A stretch of DNA of 63,805 bases from Rhizaria sp. SCN 62-66 (taxonomy: Eukaryota; Rhizaria, unplaced): the NCBI GenBank assembly GCA_001724265.1, contig MEDY01000293.1, forward strand, positions 1 through 63,805, read 5' to 3'. The position numbers and the translations under genes were made by a program. Of this stretch, positions 41,901-49,725 are shown piece after piece. Position 1 is the stretch's first letter; each line of letters starts with the position of its first letter. The notes beneath the pieces are model-generated. The model was given only the letters and a program-made list of their open reading frames with translations. It did not search any database and was not told the DNA's origin.

Positions 41901-42253
41901 TCCGCATCGGGCTGCCGCGCGCCGTCATCGCCGCTGCGCTGGCACCCGGCCCGCTGTCGCGCCGCGAGGCCGCCGCCGCCGTGCGCGCGAGCAATGGCCG
42001 TCTGCTCCGGTCTGGCTCTGCTGCCGGCTCTGGGCGCGGGGCGGCGCCGACGGGCGCGGGCGAGGCGGCGGCGGCGTGGCTGCTGCTGTCGCCGCTGTGG
42101 GCCGGGCTGTGCTACGTGCTGCTGCCACTGCTCGTGGCCGCGGGTGTGGCGCTGTCGCGCGTCGTCGATTACTGGCACCATCCGGACGACGTGCTCGCAG
42201 GCTCAGTTATCGGCGTCGGCTCCGCAGTCGCCGCTGTGTGGATGGCGCGGTGA
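38930..42253 (+). CDS. PAP2-superfamily lipid phosphate phosphatase with large insertions
   Basis: 1,107 aa from ATG 38930 to TGA. All three catalytic motifs of the PAP2/LPP family are present: KSLAGRPRP (Lys406-Pro414), PSGH (521-524) and SR-x5-H-x3-D (Ser1076, Arg1077, His1083, Asp1087). LPPs dephosphorylate phosphatidic acid, lysophosphatidic acid or sphingolipid phosphates on the lumenal face of membranes. Membrane helices include VRWALIALLLLGAGAL, SVLCVVIALLCPAAML and the C-terminal VLAGSVIGVGSAVAAV. The family normally has 250-350 residues. Here motif 2 and motif 3 are about 550 residues apart, filled with Asp/Asn-rich, Ser-rich and poly-Ala stretches. A 150-residue Ser/Ala insert also precedes motif 1. 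The frame extends upstream to 38825 only via non-ATG codons. Confidence 0.87.
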   Translation: MLPPAAAAACALPKPRDALSGVHNNCAHHVALTPPSPATLLHHHHGPPTPLAAPAAPPAPSFGAASFPPPAQPTPACASAAECPFHPSLTPAMPAALPRSRFAWLGFVFTPSHLAAHCGPCAAAARAQVLVRWALIALLLLGAGALDLAPPIFAQFAHPADLRYHYPYKVETISSVLCVVIALLCPAAMLVMPHARLVLCGRPASAALHHDHNDDEISANDGSEGKDNGGDSVSAAAVAAPAAAGVVAGAAVESGSEAARNVAVTGTSSFAASSNTNKSGSKSKKARVTVVSPLSPPESESVSAPLLSSASAHLSSPFSPNAHAIAASDPDATAAPLTAASASASASAVASAPPRYPLAASIAAAAAVTAAAAALPALTGFLADSDGVLGLCTALALATFATTLFKSLAGRPRPNAVALSLMKHVKSGQLEKAAELARRAALPWPAHADDAAPAAPHASAGAGAAWGLAQSHAAGLVPASYLPLPNLPAPSQAALSATYARDYEPLTLSPYFHNATLRSFPSGHSSFVFAAMCFLVWVLWRRHLALHRTRLALLLAAAAAVAEADHGGAHSTGAGAGAYRAPQLFSWDGTSDGNGVGNDDEDFSNFNNDDHNDDDNEDAVNGDNLDALSSARERRTHGGGNNATGSLNNNDSGSGSGSGSASPISSSSSSGSNRRSSSSNSTGSGPRAALSSFPRVRCGAALRHWFAQLLSPLWCSMAPPLPAPAAAAGALRAGALPASAALLWTSPTHALHLAPLLPAPATTAPAATAAAAAAAAATAAAAAALALATISGSGAPTASGDSCGVPRLQLASHAVVGGSLGTGNGCGAETASETEAEAKTAAEGGERLRSDSVSQTAELARILTSSNNSSSTANTSFRSTGHASAAVSQSEVLILVARATAAAAAAAAAASAAAVAADCTATAALTATVVAAESALNSHTHPLAGLVVTAPSAAAAAAAANAAAGAGAGPGAGACVGVGGGRIKVTTGAAFRIGLPRAVIAAALAPGPLSRREAAAAVRASNGRLLRSGSAAGSGRGAAPTGAGEAAAAWLLLSPLWAGLCYVLLPLLVAAGVALSRVVDYWHHPDDVLAGSVIGVGSAVAAVWMAR

Positions 42254-43021
42254 CCGACCGGGGACGGGCGGGCGACCGTGGGCAGAGAGGTGACTGTGAG
42301 CAGATAGATGACTGTGAGCAGACAGAGTGACCACGAGCGCGATGTGACTGCGAGTGGTTGGTCAAGGCCATGTTTTTGGGCTTTTTTTTTTTTTTATATG
42401 AAGCTTATTTTACCACGAGTTTTTTATTTGTTAATGTTATAAGAGGGCTATAAATAATATGTAAGCAAATCATGCGAGGTCCGGTCACGATTTTCGAGAC
42501 AGACATGAAAAATGAAAATACAACAAACGATTACTTCACTGATATGCAGTGATATGCATGAGTGCTATGAACGAAATGACATGAGACTATGGTACATTTG
42601 CGCGCACATGGTGAGGGTTTGATAATGAAATATTGTATTCTGTTTGTGTGGTTTTGATGTGCAAGCGATCCCTTAAATAAACGCCACCTTCCTCCTCCGC
42701 TTGTGTTTTGGTGTTGTCGTTGTTGTCCCTACATCACATCCCTTTGTTTTAAGTAAGATTTCTTCCTATTGTTATTTTGCTAGGTTGTGTGGTGGTAGTT
42801 GTTGTGTCAGAGATGAAGAAGCTAAACTCAAACGCATGTAAGACATGAGAACAAGTTCCCTTCAAAGCGGCTGCACGACGAGTCAGACTGTTGCAGTCGT
42901 CGTTGAGCGAACGAGCGTTTGGAGGCGATGACAATTGTTATAATCTATATCACCGCTCTCCGCGCTCTCACAGTCTGTCGAAGTCGCGCCGCCGCGTTGC
43001 GCAGCGCAGCGGAGAGCGCGC
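42254..43021. other. Convergent intergenic region, PAP2 / SdhA
   Basis: AT-rich 3' flanks. It includes two near-copies of a GTGACTGTGAGCAGA unit just after the PAP2 stop, a 14-T run at 42382-42395, and AATAAA near 42675. No gene recognised. Confidence 0.55.
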
Positions 43022-45494
43022 TTAGTAGACGCGGGCCTTGGGGGGCACGTGGGGCATCTCCTTCTCGTCGAGCGTCTGGGTGTGCACCGGGCGGTAGTCG
43101 AGCTCCACCTTGTTCGTCTTGGGGTTGACGCGCGACAGCGTGTGCTTCATCCACTCCTTGTCGTTGCGCTCCGCGAAGTCCTCGCGCGCGTGCGCGCCGC
43201 GGGACTCCTTGCGCGCCTGCGCGCCCGCGAGCGTCTGGCGGGCCTGAGTGAGCAGGTTCTCGAGCTCGAGCGCCTCGGTGAGGTCAGAGTTCCAGACGTT
43301 GGACTTGTCGGCGACCGACACCTCGCCGATCTGGCCGGCGAGCTTCTCGAGCTTCTCCACGCCCTCGTCGAGCAGCGTCTGCGTGCGGAACACGGCGCCG
43401 TGCTTCTGCATGATCTTCTGCATCTCGAGGCGGAACTCGGACGTCTTCATCGAGCCCTTGTTGAAGCGGATGCGGTCGTAGTTGGCGATCGACGCCTCGC
43501 CCGCGTCGGCAGCCAGGGGGGCATGGGGCGCGTTAGGCTTGGCGATCTCGGCGATGCGGTTGGCGCATGCGCGGCCGAAGACGACGATGTCGAGCAGCGA
43601 GTTGGCGCCGAGGCGGTTCGCGCCGTGGACAGACGACGACGCGGCCTCACCGGCGGCAAAGAGACCGGGGATGATCGTGTCGGGCGACGCGGCGGTCTTC
43701 TGCACGACCTCACCGTGGTAGTTGGTGGGGATGCCACCCATGTTGTAGTGGACGGTGGGAAGCACGGGGATGGGCTCCTTGGTGACGTCGACGCCGGCGA
43801 AGATCTTGGCAGTCTCGGAGATACCGGGGAGACGCTCGTGGAGCAGCTCGGCGGGCAGGTGGTCGAGGTGGAGGTGGATGTGGTCCTTGTTCGGGCCCAC
43901 GCCACGGCCCTCGTTGATCTCGATGGTCATGGCGCGGGAGACGACGTCGCGCGAGGCGAGGTCCTTCAGGGAAGGCGCGTAGCGCTCCATGAAGCGCTCG
44001 CCGTTGGAGTTCTTGAGGTAGCCACCCTCGCCGCGGGAGCCCTCGGTGATGAGGCAGCCGGCGCCGTAGATGCCCGTGGGGTGGAACTGCACGAACTCGA
44101 GGTCCTGGAGCGCGATGCCAGCGCGCGCGGCCATGCCGCCACCGTCACCAGTGCAGGTGTGGGCAGAGGTCGCCGAGAAGTAGGCACGGCCGTAGCCGCC
44201 AGTGGCGATGATGGTGTTGTGGGCCTTGAAGCGGTGCCACGCACCGTCCTCGAGGTTGTAGGCCATGACGCCGCGGCAGGCGCCGTTCTCCATGATGAGG
44301 TCGGTGGCGAAGTGCTCGATGAAGAAGACGCAGTCGTGGCGGACAGACTGGCCGTAGAGCGTGTGCAGCATGGCGTGGCCGGTGCGGTCGGCGGCGGCGG
44401 CGCAGCGGAACGCCTGGCCACCGGTGCCGAACTCGAGCGACTGGCCACCGAAGGCGCGCTGGTAGATCTTGCCCTCGGCGGTGCGGGAGAAGGGGAGACC
44501 GGCGGCCTCGAGCTCGAGCACGGCGGCGGGAGCCTCGCGGCACATGTAGTGGATGGCGTCCTGGTCGCCGAGCCAGTCGGAACCCTTGACGGTGTCGTAG
44601 GCGTGCCAGCGCCAGTCGTCCTTGGTCATGTTGCCGAGCGCGGCGTTGATGCCGCCCTGCGCGGCGACCGTGTGCGAACGCGTGGGGAACAGCTTCGAGA
44701 TGCACGCGGTCTTGTAGCCCTTCTCGGCGAGGCCGAAGGCGGCGCGGAGACCGGCACCACCGGCGCCAACGACGACGGCGTCGTACTCGTGGTCGATGAC
44801 GCGGTAGGCCTTGGTGCCGCTGGTGCCGGCAACCTCGGCCTTGGCGCCGACGACGGCAGCGCGCGCCGCGGACGAGTGGAAGGTGCGGGCAAGGCCGCCC
44901 ATACCGCCAGCGGACTTCTTAAGTCCCTGTGGAAAGTAGGATCGAAGCACACGAGTCAAACGCGGATAGGCGAGAGAGAGTAGTCGGGTTCGGCACGGAA
45001 GGTGAGGCGGAGAGATGGGGTGAGCGAAAATGAAAAAATGATTGAAACGCGATGAGATGATGTGCTTTAAAGATACGAATAAATAAAACGATTACTTCAC
45101 GGAACAAGACGTCGTCGCAGTGCATTCCCATTCTGCAGCAAGTGGATGGTATGCTAGTATGCGAGATATAAAGTTCGCCGTGATTGTAATCAGGCGCTTT
45201 GCGAATTCAAGCTTGTTCAAACCACCCGCGGCGTGGACTCTAAGCGGAACGACTGCACACACAGAGAGCTAGAGTAGCGCTTAATCGCCAACACATGACG
45301 CGTATTCTCAACGGTAGTCGCTGCACGCCGCTCGAACGCGGCCGCAGGGCAGGCGAGTTGGGCTGGGAGAGCAACGCCTCAGAGGCTTTGGACCCGGGTT
45401 CAAGACGATTTGCGCGCGGCAGGAGCAGTGAATAGCACGATCTTTCAAACAGGAAATGGAAGGAATAAGCACGTACCTTGACAAGATTCTGCAT
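43022..45494 (-). CDS. SDHA: Succinate dehydrogenase flavoprotein subunit, mitochondrial (SdhA), 2 exons
   Basis: Coding exons are 45494-45477 (18 nt) and 44926-43022, giving 640 aa. SdhA oxidises succinate to fumarate in the TCA cycle and respiratory complex II. The tiny first exon encodes MQNLVK; the splice gives [24 protein letters not shown], a typical matrix-targeting leader. FAD-binding [14 protein letters not shown] is followed by the covalent flavin site [10 protein letters not shown] (His91). Other hallmarks are [12 protein letters not shown], the active-site region [33 protein letters not shown], and the C-terminal succinate-dehydrogenase domain ending PPKARVY. The uninterrupted frame beyond 44926 has no ATG, which supports the intron. 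Stop is TAA. Identity is secure; the exon 1 assignment follows from the ATG, donor GTACGT and frame. Confidence 0.96.
44927..45476 (-). other. Intron of SDHA
   Basis: 550 nt, the longest intron here. Donor GTACGT follows GTCAAG, acceptor TTCCACAG precedes GGACTTAAG, phase 0. It includes a GC-rich patch near 45340-45420 with a weak box-B-like GGGTTCAAG. Confidence 0.82.
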
Positions 45495-45968
45495 AGTCTC
45501 AAATGTACAGCGAGAAGCACAATAGGCGAGAACAGGAAATCTCCTCTCGCCCTCTTGACTAAGGGTCGCTCGCCCCTTACTCGGCGCTGCTGCAGCCCCG
45601 CTGCCCACAGCGGCTAGGACCGAAAAAGTCGGGGTCACAGTCTGACTGGGCGCCGGAACAAAATAAGCGCAACCAACGTGCAGTCTCCGTTAATAATTAT
45701 CATTTCGAGATATGTGATTCTATCCACTTATAGACATTTGATATTTATCATGCACTTCTTCGGGCTTCATCCTCGTTGTGCTATCCATCCCTGCGACACC
45801 ATCTCTCTTCTCTCCCGATCACTTCTCTCATCATTCAGCCCTGCTCCTGTCGTGCTCTCCAGAGTCCTTTCCTCGAACAGCTTTTTCTTTCCCCTACTGC
45901 TGCACCCTGTACCTGGCCCCACGACCCACTTAGGCCGTAGCTGCGCGCCGCTGAGCCCCACTCGTCTC
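45495..45968. promoter_or_regulatory. Divergent promoter region, SDHA / Ala-rich membrane protein
   Basis: 474 bp between two divergent ATGs; pyrimidine-rich ahead of the plus-strand start. The plus-strand frame is open back to 45678 and has an in-frame ATG at 45750, so that protein could start earlier. Confidence 0.5.
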
Positions 45969-48900
45969 ATGTCTGCCGCCGCCGCCTCAGCCGCTGCAGC
46001 CACGACAGCTGGTGCTGCTGGCCCTGCGACCGCCGCTGCTGCTGCTGCCGCCGCCGCTGCTGCCACAACAACCGAGAGCGCGACGCCGTCGTTCCTGTTG
46101 CAGGCGACCGCGGGGACGCCGCTGGAGCACGTGTCCCTGCAGCTGCTGCTGCTCGCGCTGGCCGCCTTCGCGGCGCTCTCGGTCGGCACCATCGTCCTCG
46201 CCAAGCGCGGCGGCGGCGGCGGCGGCGGCGGCGACGGCAAGAGCAGTGGCAGCAAGTCCGCGCCTGCTCCTGCTGCTGCGACAGCGACTGCTGACGCTGC
46301 GGACGCTACGACAAAGACCGACGCGACGAAGCCTGACGCCGCTGCTGCTGGTGCTGCTGCTGATGCTGCTGCCGACGCTCCAGCTGCTGACGCGGCTGCT
46401 GCGTCTGTCCCCTCCGAGTCCCCCGACTCCACCCCTGCAGCAGCTGACCCCGCCACTGTGACCCCCGCCACCGCCACCGCTACAGCCACATCTCCAGCTC
46501 CAGCGGCGGCCCCAGTCTCAGCGGCGGCCCCGTCGGCGCTGCTGACACTGGCGCACCGCGTCCTGGCCTCGCTGCCGCTCATCGGCGTGCCCCTCAGTAC
46601 GGCGCTGGCCCACCTCACCGCGTCGCTTGCCGCCGCGCGCGCCGGGGGCAGCGGCGGGCCGGCGTTCGCGGAGCTGAACGAGTTCGAGCGCCTCTACGGC
46701 CCCGCGGCACTGCGCTCGGGCGCCATCTCCTCGGCCGACCCCGCCGCGATCGAGGATAACCCCTACCTGGACGCCGCCTGCCGTGCCAAGTACGGCATGT
46801 CGCGGCGCGAGCGTCTGGCACAGCTGCAGCGTCGCCGCGCCGCGTTCGAGGCCGAGGAGGCCGCCGCGGCCGCCGCGCGCGAGGTGCCGCTGATCACTGC
46901 CGTTACGCCACAAGACGCCGTGCGGGGGCGCTACCAAAACGCGCTGGCCGCCGCCACCGCTGCCGCCACCGCTGCCGCCACCGCTGCCGCTGCTGCTACT
47001 GCGGCAGCTAACACTGCTGCTGCTGCTGCTGCTGCTGTTGCTGTTACGAGTGCGAATGCGAATGCTGCTAGTGGCGGTGAGAAGGCGACCAAGGGCGTGT
47101 CACTGTCCGTGGTCGCGCCCAGCACACCTTTGCAGTCGCCGTCCTCCAAGGCCGCCGCCGCAAGCTCGGCTGCCGCTGCGACTGCGAGCGCGGCGGCGGC
47201 GTCCGGCGGCCAGGGCAAGGGCGGGAAGAAGGGCAAGGGCAGGGCCAAGGGCGGGCTCGGTGCCGTGCTTGACCGGCCCATCGACCTGACGGCTGCGGCG
47301 CTGGCCGCCGCGGCCGCCAACGCCGCCGCCGCCGCAGAGGCCGCTGAGGCCGACGCCGCGTGCGAGGCTGCGCGCGCTGAACAACAGCAGCAAGATCAGC
47401 AGGCTGAGGCTGAGGCAGCCGCGAGCACTCCGGACACTGCCGCCGACGCTGACGCTGATGCTGAGGCCGAGGCTGAGGCTGAGGCTGGGGTTGATGGGCA
47501 AGGCCAGGCTGACGGCCCCCTGTCGCCCATGTCCCGGCTGACCTCTGCCGCCCTCGCCCGCGGGCCCAAGACGCTGCTCCCGCCAGCGCTCGCGCCCGGC
47601 GCGGATGCCGCCGCGGCTACACTGTCCTCGCTCGCGCTTACTCTGCCTAGCGCCAGCCTTAGTAACGCCCACAGCAACGGGAGCAGCGCGGCGGGCATCG
47701 CGGCGAGCCCTGAGGAAAGCCCGCTGGAGTCGCCGCAGAGCATGATCGAGTTCCGCGTGCAACGTCCCCGGCCCGCGCCGTCGGCCGCCGCCACGGCCGC
47801 CGCCGCCGCCGCCAAGGCCGCGCGGGCCGCGCGCGTGCAGGCGCGGGCGGCGGCCGACGCCGCGACGCTGGCCGCGGCCAACAGCGCGCTTGCGGGTGCC
47901 GGCGTGGGCGCGGGCACCATGGCCGCCTTCCTGGCGTCGCCGCTGGCCGCCGCAGTGTCCCCCGGCGACGCCGCCGCGGTCTCGTCGGCGGCCGCGCGCG
48001 GGTTGATCCCGCTGTACGTGGACGAGGACGGCCACGCCGTGTTCGTGCGGCCCCCGCTCGCGCACTTCGCGCCGCGCCCGCGCCCGCGCACCGAGGGCTT
48101 CATGTCCATGCGCCCGCTCTCCCGCTCCCGTAGCGGCAGTCGTCGCGGCAGCCTCGGCGGCGGTGCTGACGGCGACGGTGCCGCGGGCGCTGCCGCCGCT
48201 GCGGTGCCCGAGCGCAGGGACCGGAAGCGGCCGTCTTGGGCGCGCACCCCGCGCGCGCCGCAGTCGGCCGCGGAGACGCGGGGGCCCGCGCCGCTGTCGA
48301 CGGCCGCGGCCGCCGCGGCGACGGTCGGCAGCGTGCCCGAGGCCGCGCCCGGCGAGAGCGAGGAGCAGGAGGACGGGGACAGCGCCGCTGCCGCTGCTGC
48401 CGCTGCCGCCGCCGCCGTCGCCGCCGCCGAGGCCGCTGAGGCCGCTGCGGCCGCGGGCGGCGCCGCGGGGCCGGGCTCGGGCGTCGGCGTCCACATCGGT
48501 CCCCAGGCCGGCGCGATCTCCCGCTCAAATAGCAAGTCAAACAGCACGGACGGCGCGAGTCCTGACTCCGCCGCGACCGCCGCGACCGCGACTGCCGGCG
48601 CGTCCCCCGCAGGCGCGGGCCCGGGCCTGTGGAGCAGCTACGGCGGCGACCGCTGGGCCCCGCGCCGGCCGACTGTGCCCGCCGCGGTGTCCAGCCTGTG
48701 GTGGCAGAGCACTGCGGTCGCACCCGAGGAGCTGGAGAGCCGCCCCTCCGCGGCCAACATTCTGTACGGTGTGGCCGACGCTCTGCAGGCGCAGCGGCAC
48801 GCGCAGCTCAAGGCGGCCGCCGCGCACGCCGCGATCCGCGACACGCATAACCACAACCACAGTCGCGGACACAGCAAGAGCCGGAGCCGCCGCGGCAGCG

Positions 48901-49319
48901 TCGTTGGCATCGCCGGCGAGAGTAACGCGCAGAGCGGCGACAGCAGCGACAGTGACGACAGCGATAAGGTCGGCGCGCGCCGGCTGTCCTCCGCCTCGGC
49001 CGCCAACGGGGCCGCCGCCGACGACGAGGAGGAGTTCTACTACCTCGACACGGGCGCGGGTGCCGGCGACGAGCTTTTCGGCGTTGACGACGGCGGCGCG
49101 GTGCCGCCCATCCCCATGGGTTCGGGCGCGGTGGCCACGGCGACGACGCTGCAGCCGCCCTCGGGGCTGGTGTGGGGCCTGTCTGGCGACGCCGCGGCCG
49201 CCGTGGTTCCACTCGCCATGCCGCTGGCCTTCGCCAACCAGGGCCAGGACTGGGTCCAGCGCGCGTGGCGCCAGGACGAGGACGGCGACTGGGCCCACGG
49301 ATTCGTCTCCAAGCCATGA
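45969..49319 (+). CDS. Unrecognised Ala-rich protein with one N-terminal membrane helix
   Basis: 1,116 aa from ATG 45969 to TGA; no introns. I do not recognise the family. One membrane segment lies at about residues 50-80 (LQLLLLALAAFAALSVGTIVLA), followed by poly-Gly and a long Ala/Asp/Pro-rich linker. Ordered islands are LNEFERLYGPAALRSGAISS with PYLDAACRAKYGMSRRERL (about 235-300), GLIPLYVDEDGHAVFVRPPL (about 680), LWWQSTAVAPEELESRPSA (about 910) and the C-terminal WVQRAWRQDEDGDWAHGF. Basic Ser/Arg stretches (SRSRSGSRRGS, SKSRSRRGS) look like kinase target sites. The topology suggests a membrane-anchored protein with a long cytosolic disordered tail. The choice of start is uncertain because the frame is open upstream. 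The even, GC-rich codon pattern throughout supports a real gene. Confidence 0.7.
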   Translation: MSAAAASAAAATTAGAAGPATAAAAAAAAAAATTTESATPSFLLQATAGTPLEHVSLQLLLLALAAFAALSVGTIVLAKRGGGGGGGGDGKSSGSKSAPAPAAATATADAADATTKTDATKPDAAAAGAAADAAADAPAADAAAASVPSESPDSTPAAADPATVTPATATATATSPAPAAAPVSAAAPSALLTLAHRVLASLPLIGVPLSTALAHLTASLAAARAGGSGGPAFAELNEFERLYGPAALRSGAISSADPAAIEDNPYLDAACRAKYGMSRRERLAQLQRRRAAFEAEEAAAAAAREVPLITAVTPQDAVRGRYQNALAAATAAATAAATAAAAATAAANTAAAAAAAVAVTSANANAASGGEKATKGVSLSVVAPSTPLQSPSSKAAAASSAAAATASAAAASGGQGKGGKKGKGRAKGGLGAVLDRPIDLTAAALAAAAANAAAAAEAAEADAACEAARAEQQQQDQQAEAEAAASTPDTAADADADAEAEAEAEAGVDGQGQADGPLSPMSRLTSAALARGPKTLLPPALAPGADAAAATLSSLALTLPSASLSNAHSNGSSAAGIAASPEESPLESPQSMIEFRVQRPRPAPSAAATAAAAAAKAARAARVQARAAADAATLAAANSALAGAGVGAGTMAAFLASPLAAAVSPGDAAAVSSAAARGLIPLYVDEDGHAVFVRPPLAHFAPRPRPRTEGFMSMRPLSRSRSGSRRGSLGGGADGDGAAGAAAAAVPERRDRKRPSWARTPRAPQSAAETRGPAPLSTAAAAAATVGSVPEAAPGESEEQEDGDSAAAAAAAAAAAVAAAEAAEAAAAAGGAAGPGSGVGVHIGPQAGAISRSNSKSNSTDGASPDSAATAATATAGASPAGAGPGLWSSYGGDRWAPRRPTVPAAVSSLWWQSTAVAPEELESRPSAANILYGVADALQAQRHAQLKAAAAHAAIRDTHNHNHSRGHSKSRSRRGSVVGIAGESNAQSGDSSDSDDSDKVGARRLSSASAANGAAADDEEEFYYLDTGAGAGDELFGVDDGGAVPPIPMGSGAVATATTLQPPSGLVWGLSGDAAAAVVPLAMPLAFANQGQDWVQRAWRQDEDGDWAHGFVSKP
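46949..47041. repeat. Coding Ala repeats (12-mer and GCT runs)
   Basis: Tandem GCCGCCACCGCT units followed by a run of GCT/GTT triplets, giving (Ala-Ala-Thr-Ala)n then poly-Ala in the unrecognised membrane protein. Confidence 0.8.
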
Positions 49320-49725
49320 ACAAACGGCAGAAATGAAGCACATGACTATGTCACATGATACCTAACTTTATTTTTATTACTGATGACCGTACTACTGATC
49401 ACGTTTAGCACAAATACAAACAATACTTTATCAAACTTGTTGACATAGTTCGTGCTGTTATAAAAATAGAATTTTGTATACGTTTTGTTTCTCAGTCAGC
49501 CAGCACTTACATTATGTCGACATGGAAACAACGACAACACAAGAGACTGACAAACGTAACTCAACTTGGCCTATAACCATAAAACATATGAACAATTCTT
49601 CACCATTGTAGAAGCACTTAAAAAAAATATGCAACTTAAAATACTCCTCCTGACATAAAAAACAGAAAACAATTAACGCCACTTCCGATTAAACGAGCGA
49701 CGAGACTCCAAAGTACATTGCTCGC
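49320..49725. other. Convergent intergenic region, Ala-rich protein / GCN1
   Basis: AT-rich 3' flanks including a short A run near 49620. No gene recognised. Confidence 0.55.

Noticed and set aside
43049-44983. 644-codon open frame antisense to SDHA
   Set aside because: A GC-rich shadow frame; the sense strand encodes an unmistakable SdhA. Similar long antisense frames opposite GCN1 (54058-56619 and 49819-52470) and URB2 (23107-24531) were rejected for the same reason.
45340-45420. tRNA-like sequence in the SDHA intron
   Set aside because: There is a TGGGAGAGC and a GGGTTCAAG reminiscent of boxes A and B, but the T-stem, anticodon stem and acceptor stem do not pair.
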